Positions 49,774 to 60,400 of a DNA stretch of 64,000 nucleotides are shown here, piece by piece. The position numbers and the translations under genes were made by a program. Within the stretch, counting starts at the first letter, position 1. The number at the start of each line of letters is the position of its first letter. The DNA lies in assembly GCF_018812025.1 (NCBI RefSeq), contig NC_063054.1:24990142-25054141 (forward strand). Reading direction: 5' to 3'. The stretch comes from Megalobrama amblycephala (Eukaryota > Chordata > Actinopteri > Cypriniformes > Xenocyprididae). Below the pieces are notes generated by a model. That model was not told where the DNA came from, ran no database searches, and was given only the letters and a program-made list of their open reading frames with translations.

Positions 49774-50716
49774 CAGAGCATGTGAGCGAAGCGTTTTCCG
49801 CTCTATGGACGTGCGCTCCACTCAGTCGCTCAACCGCCCAAGCAAGCGCTCCGTTAATATTCCGCTCACGCTCGCCGAGTCGCCGTAAACCAATTCTCGC
49901 TCAGATCCCGCTCCGACATAAAATTGCTCTAGTAGGCCTAATTGTTTACTGTTTGTACTGAAATTCTTGGATAATTGTATAAAATTATTCATGCTGAGTT
50001 GCTGATAAATAGCAATTATCATGTTTCAAAACGAAATTCTTACATTCTTCTTAATTTTATTAATTGTATTAATTAAAATGTATTAAATATATTAATCTAA
50101 CCTTAGCAAACATACCTAAAATGCAAAAACTGAAAAAGTGTATTTGATTTTCGTTAACTTTTATTTCCGTGAAAATAGGCTAGCTGCCGTTGTTGTGCAA
50201 TAGAACATTCAAAACAGGTTCATTAAAACAAACGCACACACACGAGATGAAATATGCGTAGATGTTTACAAAACACATTTTGATTATAAAGCCTGTGAGA
50301 AGCACAAACAAGATAAAATGCACTTAAAGAATGCTTAGATTATGAACTGACATCGATGAAAGAAACACTTTCTAGTGTCAAGTTAAAATAGACCATAAAT
50401 GCGGGGAACTGTGGTCTATTAAAACGTCTCTTGATGTTTACTGGATTTTAGAATTCACTTTAAGAAACATTAGCTTGGACAAAGTGTCAGGCTTCAGGCT
50501 CATTCGGTGTGCCCGGGAAAGCAATCCAGCGGCAGAAAACACTCGCTCAACGCTGGAAGAACCACTGGGGATGCTGAAGATTTTGCGGGCATTCTGGGTT
50601 GAGCGAGTGGCTCTGAGTGTATTGAGCGAGCGGAGCGGAATCTTCAGAAAGGCGCTCTGAGCTCTTAAGGAAATATTACCACTCCGCTCCCCACTCCGCT
50701 CCGCTCACATGTTCTG
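49774..50716 (-). mobile_element. hAT transposon, internally deleted, 8-bp duplication
   Basis: Ends CAGAGCATGTGAGCG and CGCTCACATGTTCTG, flanked by GTGACTAC at 49766-49773 and 50717-50724. 943 bp is too short for a full transposase. A hATC dimerisation segment is readable on the minus strand. Confidence 0.85.
50450..50600 (-). pseudogene. hAT transposase C-terminal (hATC) domain remnant
   Basis: The minus-strand frame N-A-R-K-I-F-S-I-P-S-G-S-S-S-V-E-R-V-F-S-A-A-G ... L-S-K-L-M-F-L-K matches the conserved hATC pattern I-P-x-x-S-x-x-x-E-R-x-F-S-x-x-G. The upstream zinc finger and catalytic parts are missing. Confidence 0.75.
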
Positions 50717-51674
50717 GTGACTACAGTGGTTCAACCTTAATTTTATGAAGCAAGGTGAATACTTTTTGTACACAAAACAAAAATAAGGACTTTATTCAAC
50801 AATATCTTCTGATGTATGATACTATATATTATACTAATATATTTCTTTTTTATCTTCCTTTTTCTTATGGATTGTGACTGAGAAAGATTGGTGAAACATG
50901 ACATACATACATTTGACACTTCCCACATTACTATCAACATCAGCATACTCCTTTTGTTTTTAACATATATTCAATAAAAATAAAAAATGACTCAATCAAT
51001 TTTTGTGTTTTGATTTACTGATTTTTTTTAAAAAATTTTATTAAAATGTAAATGTGGTTAAATTATGGCTTTTGGTGTGTTCAGCCATGTATGGGCCACA
51101 TAAGGGCCGTCAGCCTTTTGCAGAACTCAGCCATTCAAGAATAACATTCGGTTCACATATGATCCACGTCTGTTTTTATTATTTGGCTCACTACTGGTTG
51201 AGTTGTGGCCCTCTTTTAGTTTAGTTCTGGCTAAAAAAAATTCACTGTGTATATATGCATTTTAAACAGATTATGTTCTTTGTCTATGCAAGAAAAGCAC
51301 GTCCCTGAATTAGTACATTTTTATAGTGTATTTAATTCAGGTAATGTTAATGGTATGATTCATTTCAGGATGAAATGTATATGTAAAATCAGTCAGAGCT
51401 AGAAATGCATCTTCATATTGCACCCCCCCCCCAACATCATATTTTGCTGTGCTTATGAGGGGATCAACCTGGGCTGTTTAGCAAGTCCTCATCTGCAACT
51501 CTTGTTGACATGTCACTTGAAAAGTTCAACGAATCGTATTTTGCAGAAATGTATCCAGAGACATGTATTTCCAGTGATGCTTGTTTGTGATATATTTTTT
51601 TTAATTATCCCTAAATGTTAAACCTCCTCAAAATGCTCCTGACAAAATTGTCTCTCTTTTTATGTGTGTCCTAG

Positions 51675-51746
51675 GTTTAGTCGATGGGGACATATGTTTG
51701 ACTGTGTGTTGCGTGTATGCATGTCGACCCAGCAGATCAAACCCTG
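51675..51746 (+). other. plxnb1: candidate plxnb1 5' untranslated exon
   Basis: Flanked by a good acceptor (ttttatgtgtgtcctag) and donor (CTG/gtaaga), on the strand and side expected for plxnb1. Joined to 53386 it gives an in-frame TGA across the junction, four codons before the plxnb1 ATG, which supports 53396 as the start. It carries two short upstream reading frames (ATGs at 51684 and 51694). No homology supports it. Confidence 0.4.
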
Positions 51747-52074
51747 GTAAGAAAACTTTTGTCAGTTGTCTCTTTTTGTCTCTCTCACTTATCATGACAG
51801 TCCATTTGTGGCATCCTTTCTTGATTTGTGTTAATGGAATATTATGCTGTTTTAATAACATTAACAATATTTTGTATAGGTGAGTTATATTTTAAGCCAT
51901 TATGAAATCAAAATCGATCATTCTTATTTTTTATGCAGTATTGCAGTATTTATTATAATTGATTTATTCATGCATGTCATTATTTTTTTAAATTCATGTG
52001 TCATAATATTTAATCAAAATAACTTCCCCCTCCTTCTTGCAATGGCATCTCTTTTCTTCTCTGACTCTGATGAC

Positions 52075-52156
52075 TAGGGTTGGTATCATTTGAATTTTAT
52101 AGATTTCGATTCTGCTTATCGATTCTGATTCTTATCGACTCATCAATTCCAATAAG

Positions 52157-52191
<35 letters not shown>

Positions 52192-53034
52192 GAAGTCAAA
52201 CATTTAGATATTAAACACATTTATTTTGTGTCTGTTTGCAAAACATTCTGTTGCAGCTGAATACCATGAATAAAAATCAGCAGCCTACAGAACACTTAAA
52301 CATGGAATTTTTGCCTTTGTTTTTAACAAAATATACTATAGTGAAAACAACAAAATTGTTACTAACATAAATTTCAAACATTATTACAGACAAGTAAACA
52401 GTCAGTCATAAAATAAGAACAAATAAACAAATTAGCAACAGCACAAATAAATAAAGCTGAACAAAGTTCAGGTGCATAAATTAAAATCAAATACAACCAA
52501 ATGTAAAATAACACTTCATAGTTTTCTATTTATAAATAAAATTGATTCATACTTATAAAAGTTACAAAAGTTATTCAGTCAAGATCAGTGAGTGATTTTC
52601 TTTGCCTTTTGTTCTCTTTTTAAGATTAATGATAGACAGCAGCAGGTATATTAGGCTGCTGTCACTTTAAGACCTAATGCATGGATTTAATATACTGATA
52701 CACATTTTCTTTCTCAACTGTTAACGTTCACTTAAGATTAAACGGACTGTTTACAATGATAGTTTTTCATAATTTTGTGTACATTTGTCCGTTCAAGTGC
52801 AAGAAAAGAAAACTCAATTCAGTATTCACGCAATGTATGTGAGGTGGTGTGTGTGCTTTGGATGTATGCGCAGCACAGATTAACAATTAAGTTCTCTTTC
52901 ACATCATCTTTGTCTTTAATGTTTTAAAAAAACGCACAGGAATTGATAAGCGGAATCATGTCTTATCAAATCCTTGGTTCTTGGAAATTTGGAACTGGTT
53001 CTAAAATGGAACCAGTTCTCGATGCCCAACCCTA
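52075..53034. mobile_element. hAT-type element just upstream of plxnb1 exon 1
   Basis: Ends TAGGGTTGGTATC and GATGCCCAACCCTA with flanks CTGATGAC (52067-52074) and CTGATGAG (53035-53042), seven of eight identical. It includes an AAAT microsatellite (about 52158-52190). No transposase frame. Confidence 0.75.
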
Positions 53035-53074
53035 CTGATGAGAAATTAACCTGTCATTTACATGAGACATGAAG

Positions 53075-53225
53075 CAACAACAATTCAAATGATCCAATCA
53101 ATTTCCGATGGACAAATTCAAGTCCCATTTTTTTCCCTTGTTCAAGAAGCCATTTCACTCATATATACATAACAATAGAGAAGAAAATGCTATTGCAACT
53201 TCTGTTTCATGCCCACTTTAAGCAG
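53075..53225. repeat. Short dispersed repeat, copy 2
   Basis: Same unclassified repeat as 20215-20375, in the same orientation, about 170 bases before the plxnb1 start codon. Confidence 0.6.
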
Positions 53226-53395
53226 TTTAAAGGGTCTTTGTATATCTCTAGTCTGTTTTTAAAGATTGGGATTGTTATATATGTAGTTTTTCTTTTCTTT
53301 TTTTTCTTTTTTACTTTTCAAATTTTTTTATTTAATTTTTTTTTTTTTTAATTTTCCCTCATTCTCTCTCTTTCTGTGTTCTCAGAATAGTTGAC

Positions 53396-54532
53396 ATGCC
53401 ACCTGGGATGGTGTGTGTGTTGTCTTCTCTTTTCTCCATACTATGTAGCTTCTTGGTCACCCAGAGCTCTGCTTCTTCCAGCCATCACCCCATTTTCTTG
53501 CGCAATGACACCTACTTTGAGCACCTAGCTTTGCATCCTGACCCTTCATTGGGTCGGGTCTATTTAGGTGCCCGTGATCGGCTTTACCAGCTTTCTTCCG
53601 AACTTCAGCTTGAGGAAGAGGAAAAGACAGGCCCTGTGATAGACAGCCGTGACTGCCTGCCACCAATTAGTGAAGCAAACTGCCCACAGGCACAATTGAC
53701 CAATAACCACAACAAGCTGCTACTTGTGGATCCTTACAGTCAGGAGCTCATCAGTTGTGGAAGTGTTTATCAAGGAATATGTCAGAAACGAAGTTTGGAT
53801 GCAGTGGGGAAAGTGCTTTTCTCTGCAGAGAGGCCTGTGGATACACAATACGTGGCGGCTAATGACCCCAATGTCTCTACTGTAGGACTTGTGGCACTCA
53901 CAAGAGGGCGTGGGAAACAACAGCCAGTACTGTTTGTGGGGCGTGGTTATACCAACAGCCAACCTCCAATATCTACTCGAAACTTAGTTATGGAGCCTGT
54001 TTTCTCATATGAGGAAACTTCAAAGTTAGCGGTAGCTGGGAGGCTTTCTGAGTATGACCATCATTTTGTAACCTCATTTACCCACCGCTCGTATGTCTAC
54101 TTCATGTTCTATCGGAGAGACTTAAAATCGCAGTCGAGAGAATATCGCACATATGTTTCCCGTATGTGTTTGGACGATATTGCGTACTATTCATATGTAG
54201 AAGTTCCGTTAAGTTGCCGTTCAGCTGGAGGAAAGAATTATAACCTCCTACAAGCTCTACATGTAGGCCTGCCAAAGTTGAGGAAGACTATGGGAATAGA
54301 AAGTACAGCTGCTTCGGAACAAGAGGTACTGTTGGGGGTGTTTTCGAGCCATTTCGCTTCCTCCAGTCGACCCAATGAAGAGTCCGCAGTATGTGTGTTT
54401 TCACTTGAGGAAGTGGATAAACGTATCAGTGCTACAAGAGATCTATGCTACACTGAAATGGGCCGTGCAGATGGACTTGAGGCTGCATACATTGAGTATG
54501 AAGTGAAATCAAACTGTGCCAATCTTCCAGCG
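53396..54532 (+). CDS. plxnb1: plxnb1 coding exon 1
   Basis: 379 codons: signal peptide plus most of the Sema domain. The splice acceptor ctcag ends at 53385, only 10 bases before ATG, so the 5' leader comes from upstream exons. Donor AGCG/gtaagt at 54533; the frame runs on into the intron to 54673, which is not coding. Confidence 0.92.
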
Positions 54533-57395
54533 GTAAGTTTGAAACTGGAAACCAGTAAGTTTACTGCCTCAGTTAACAGGTATGAACAGCTTCCAAGTTC
54601 CACTGTGACATATTTTAAAAGTACTTTTAGAGCTAGACAGTCATTGGCCTGGTGTGAAAATATAACACTGTAAAGCCTGACATATTAAAAAATTCAGACT
54701 ACTGAGTTTTGTTGACAAAATAGTTGTTGGTCATGGATAAAAAATCTAAAAGTCTGCATTTGTTTTGTTTGAGTATCATATTTTGATACATCAGGATGGC
54801 CCATATAGTATGATATAGTGTGAGAATATGGAGCACATAATCGAGGAGGAAAATTTTATCTAGAAGCCCAAAGTGCAGTTGCTATTATTTAGCCGCTTCC
54901 CTCCCTGATATCCCTGATATTCAGACAAAACACATTTTACTATCAGGTGTAAACTGTGTCTTGCCTGACCACTTGTGATACACTAAAATGAAAATAAAAT
55001 AAAATAAAATAAAATAAAATAAAATAAAATAATATAATATAATATAATATAATATAATATAATATAATATAATATAATATAATATAATATAATATAATAT
55101 AATATAATATAATATAATATAATATAATAAACGTGGCCTAAGTTATCTGGTAAAAAATAGTCTTGAGGTTAAATACAGTTGAGCTCAAAAGTTTACATAC
55201 CCCTTGCAGAATTTGCAAAAATGTTAATCATTTTAACAAAATAAGAAGGATCATGAAAATTGCATGTTATTTTTTATTTGGTACTGTCCTTAATAAACTA
55301 TTTCACATAACAGTTGTTTACATTAAGTCCACAAGAGGAAAAAGACAAAACTATTAAAAAAGCTGCAAACATCCACTGATGCTCCAGAAGGAAACACGAT
55401 GCATTAAGAGTCAGGGGTGAAAACCTTTGAACAAGAAGTTGATGTGCAAGGTTTTTTTAATTTTGTTTAAAGAACATTTTTTTTCATTTAGTTCTGCCCT
55501 TTGGAAGCTACAAAATATACTTGTATGTTTCCCAGAAGACAAAAAAAGTAAAATTTATTCTGTTCATCCAATTCAAAAAGTTTACATCCCCGACTGTTAA
55601 TGCATCGTGTTTCCTTCTGGAGCATCAGTGAATGTTTGAACCATTTTTTATAGTTGAGTTTGAGTCTCTCAGTTGTCCTCAGTGTGAAAAGATGGATCTC
55701 AGAATTAGACAGTCACTGCTGGAAAGGGTTCAAATATGCAAAAGATGCTGGAAAACCAAAGAATCTGCAGGACCTGGAGGATTTTTTCTGAAGAACAGAG
55801 CTCAGTTTAACTGCTCAGAACAAACTAGAGACTCATTAACAACCATCTCAAAACAAACAAAAAAACAGTCGTGGATCATCCAGGTAACCACACACAGTAT
55901 TAAGAATCAAGGGTATGTAAACTTTTGAAAGGGCTCATTTTTATAAATTCAGCTATTTTTTTTTTTTTATCTTGTGGACTTTATGTAAACAACTGTTATG
56001 TGAAATAGTTTATTCAGGACAGTACTAAATAAAAAATAACATGCAATTTTCATGATCCTCCTAATTTTTTTTTAAAATGAATAACATTTTTCTAGATTCT
56101 GCAAGGGGTATGCAAACTTTTGAGCTCAACTGTATCTTGGTGGGTAACTGAGGTTGTAGTTTTAAACCTCTCAAGGTGTGATCCCAGAGCTATTCACCAT
56201 TGGTCCCTGAAACATAGCACTTAACCTCTGGTTATTTCAGGGGAAGCAATCCTTATAATTTAAGATGGCTCCATTCTATGATGACATCACATTCCACCAC
56301 CCCAGTTGTGTGGCCATATATAAATATTCTAAACTGGTCTATATGAAGTGTAAGGGAGTATAACAGTTGTTGTTGACGCACACAACACTACCATTTAAAA
56401 GTTGAAATATAGCAAAAAAAATAGTAATATTGTGAAATCTTCATGATTTAGAACTGTTTTCTGAACTGTTTCTTGTTTAGAACTGTGATGACAAAGCTAC
56501 ATTTTTTTTAAGCAGTTATTAATCTGTCTTCAGTTTAACATGAAGAAATCATTCTAATATGCTGATTTGGTTCTCAGGAAAACTTTTTTTTATTATCACT
56601 GTGGAAAAAGTGTGCTGCTTAATGAAGTGTGGAGATTGTGATTACAGTGTTTTTTCAGAATTGTCTGATGAACAAAGTTTGAAGAACAGCATTTTTTTTA
56701 AATAGTAGACCAAAATAAAATGAGCAATTTAAATTTAAAATTAAAATTTTGTAGGTAATTTTGATTAGAGATGTAAAAAGATATAAAAGGTCTTTACTCC
56801 TCTTATACCACTGCAGCTTGTTGCAAAACTTTTTTATGTTGTTTTTATGTTGAACTTATACCTTTAAAGGTATGACAAGAACTATTGTTCTGTAACTCTA
56901 ATACCTTGTTTTACTCTTTGACCTCTGTCTCCCTACAGAACACTTTGGATGCTTACCCATGTGGCTCTGATCACACCCCTAGTCCAATGGCAAGCCGGGT
57001 GCTTGTGGAAGCTGAGCCAATATTTGACAGCCCATCCGTCCGGCTCACTGCTGTGACTGTGAGTGTAAGGGAGGAGCATACTATTGCCTTTCTAGGAGAC
57101 TCCCAAGGAAACTTACACAAGGTATTAAAAAGTTTACAGGGAATGAGTGTTTTTCTTCAATTTTTCTAATTTTATTTCATCTAATTTATCCATTGTTCTC
57201 TCTTCTTCGCTGAAGCAGAAGTGTTTCAGAAAATGTTGTTGGATTTTCCTTGGCTGGTTATATTGGAGGTTTTGCAGAATTCCAAAGTAATGCAAAAATC
57301 TTGAAGATATGAGATTAATTTTTATTTAATGAAGATAAGATGTGGTGTGGTTATAAACACATCTCTTTACCTGTTACAGCATTGCCCCTTTTTGT

Positions 57396-57439
<44 letters not shown>

Positions 57440-60400
57440 TAAACAGAATCTTCTTATTCAAATCATGTTACATTTTCGAAGAGATGGTGACCAATGCATC
57501 ATTAAAAATGGTATACACAGGTGGTATGCACAGGTGCATTTAATTTCATTAACATATAAAATTTTCTCTCTTTACTTTCTCAACTTTTCTGAAGTAACAT
57601 GGTTCCTCACTATGGGATGTGTGTTCTTCACTCCATTTAAAAAAAAAAACAAAACAACTATTTCAGCCACTATTAGGCCAGCCCTGTTTGCTGGCCAACC
57701 TGATGCTTGTGTAAGATTTGGTTTGTTTTGCTATAATGCAACAACAATTATTTTTTGAATCTATTACAGCTTGTGGTCTGTGTGGTGCCAAAAAGAGTTT
57801 AGATTTTAATTCTCAGTCTTTTAATAAATAGTACTCAAAAAAGCTATTTTAAAAGTAACACTAATTGCTGCACTGCAGTAGATCTATTTCAAAATGTGAA
57901 AAAGAAAAAAGGAAAAAAGAGCAGTTTCCACAAGATCTTTGTATTGTTTTTATGAAGTGGCAGAAATTTGAGGAGTAACTGGTCTAATATTCTTTCATGG
58001 TATGTTGTATATCTTTGCTTGATGTTTTATCCCTACAAGAACAAAGCGGCAGAGGATCTTTTCCACTAGGTAGTGTTCTGTCTTTTGTTACAGTCATTTA
58101 GGTGCAGTTAGGAGAAATTTTAGAACAGTGTGGTGGCCACGCTAGTGTATTCCACATCTTGTCTGGATGTAACCCTACAAAATATAGGCCTGGTTTCACA
58201 GACAGAGCTTAGATTAAGCCAGGATTAGACCTTAGTTCAATTTAAATACATTTAAGTAGCTTTTATAAATGTGCCTTAGAAATAAATATTAATATTGTGC
58301 ATCTTGAGAGTGAGACAAAACAATGGCAGTGACATATTTTGAGATATGTCAGTGCAAGTTACTTTAAGCAGTTCAAAATACATTTTAATCTGGGACTAGG
58401 TTTAAGCCTTGTCTGTGAAACCAGGGGATAGAGATTGGACCTTGTGAAGTCTTGATTTAATGCACCTGGTTTAGAACATTTTTAATTCCTCGTCAGTATT
58501 GTTCAGAAGGGGTGTGTGTATTTTTTCAGGTGTTTCTTGGCCCAAACGGCGAGGTGGAAGAATATGCAGTAATTTCCATCCAGCCCAATGCACCAATAAG
58601 CAGAGAGCTCAGGCTTGACCATCAAGAGAAGCATCTATACATCTTGACAAGTAACATGGTAACTATCACATTATTGAAGTGGAATTGGCAGTGTCAGTGT
58701 TGTTACCTGTTGACAAAATAGTTCTTGTCAGTAATGGATAATTAAAGGGATAGTTCACCCAAAAATGAAAATTATCCCATGATTTACTCACCCTCAAGCC
58801 ATCCTAGGTGTATATGACTCTTCTTTCAGATGAACACAATTGGAGTTATATTAAAAATATCCTTGCTCTTCCCAGTTTTGTAATGGTAGTGAAAGGCGCT
58901 TCTGATTTTGAAGTCCAAAAAAGTGCATCCATCCATCATAAAAGTAAAGGTTAATAAAGGCCTTCTGAAGGGAAGCCATGGGATTTTGTAAGAAAAATAT
59001 CCATATTTAAATCTTTATAAACTAAAATAACTAGCTTCTGGGCAGACGGCCTACGCAAATCGATGTACGCCAAAAGAGTAATCTCTGACCTGATGCATTG
59101 ATGAACCTGAAAGCACAGATGATAGAGCAAAACAAAACACCAGTCACGAATTAGAAGTCTAAAATGAGAATTTTTAAAGAGAAATATTTGAGGATTTCGA
59201 TATAAGAGAAGAGGAGCTTGAGTTTGTTGCCCAGCTCTATTTGTTTGAGCCGCAAGAGGCATCTAAGCTTACGCTACTCCTACATCCTACGTTATATATC
59301 ACTTCAGAAGTTACTCTTTTGGTGCAAGTCAACTCTTTTGGCGTAGGCTGTCTGCCAGAAGCTAGTTTTTTTTTTTTTTTAAATAAAGTTTCAAATATTG
59401 ATATTTTTCTTAGTTATAGAAACCCCCCCATCGCTTTGCTTCTTCAGGCCTTTATTAACCCCCTGGAGTCATATGGATTACTTTTATGATGGATGGATGC
59501 ACTTTCTTGGACTTTGAGTAAATCAGGAGCATTATTCACTACCGTTGTAAAGCTTGGAAGAGCAAGGATATTTTTTTAATATAACTCCAACTGTGTTCAT
59601 CTGAAAGAAGACATATAAGAAGTCATATATACCTAGAATGACTTGAGGGTGAGTAAATCATGGGATAATTTTCATTTTTGGGTAAAATATATATCTTTAA
59701 TGTAAAAAAAAGACTGAACAAAAACATTATATTAAAAGGATAGTTTACCCAAAAATTAAAATTATGTCATCATTTATTCACCCTCATGTTTTTTTTTTTT
59801 TTTTTTTTTTTTTTAAACCTCTTTGACTTTCTTCTGTGTAACACAAAGAGGATATTTTGAGGAATGTTGGTATTAACTTCCACTTTATGGTCAAAACATA
59901 TAATGGAAGACAGTGGGAACCAAAACTGTTAAGAGAAATGAGTCAGGCCGGCAGAGTAGTGCAATGAAATGTATTCGCAACTATGTGGATGACAAACTTA
60001 CTGGTCAATAAGAGATGAAGTTTTGGCCATATTTTCCAAACTGTAAAATTCAGCAACCCAATGGTGATGCTAAAACTATTTTATTGACACTTGCTTAAAG
60101 ACTCCAGACTCCAGAACAGAAACATAGTATGTGAAGTTGCATTAATTTGCACACTTCTGAAAAAAAAAGAAGAAAAAAAAACTTAATGTTAAATATCCCA
60201 TCTTATTCATTTCAGAAACAGGTAAGCATGTTTACTGATCATATCAGATTACTGATAAACACAAATGTGCAACTAATTTGTATGATATAAATGCTGCTTC
60301 TTTGATCAGAAATAGCAAATTAGGTAATATATTATATGTTTGTATGTATACCTCTGCTGGTTTTATTTGACACTTTTTTTTTACTTTGCTCCCACAGCTA

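Larger units (their letters stand above)
49559..50940. mobile_element. Foldback element (AGGGTTAGTTCACCC end) split by a hAT insertion
   Basis: Left arm 49559-49773 matches the 12857 family (CCTCATGTCGTTCCACACC block). The sequence resumes at 50725 with CAGTGGTTCAACCTTAATTT, also found in the 42117 copy. The far right end is degenerate. Confidence 0.55.
29965..51674. other. Gene-poor 22-kb block, possible plxnb1 first intron
   Basis: No coding exon recognised on either strand. It consists of the transposons listed separately, AT-rich spacers, a GT repeat (34191-34212) and a T-tract (about 46606-46638). The short open frames here have no domain or splice support. Confidence 0.5.

Noticed and set aside
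50475..50660. Plus-strand open frame in the hAT element
   Set aside because: The opposite strand encodes the recognisable hATC domain, so this is its shadow.
54533..54673. In-frame extension of the plxnb1 first coding exon
   Set aside because: A consensus donor sits at 54533, and the next exon continues the plexin sequence exactly; the extension has no plexin similarity.
55632..55928. 98-codon open frame in the plxnb1 intron
   Set aside because: It lies wholly in one arm of a foldback element and has no domain.
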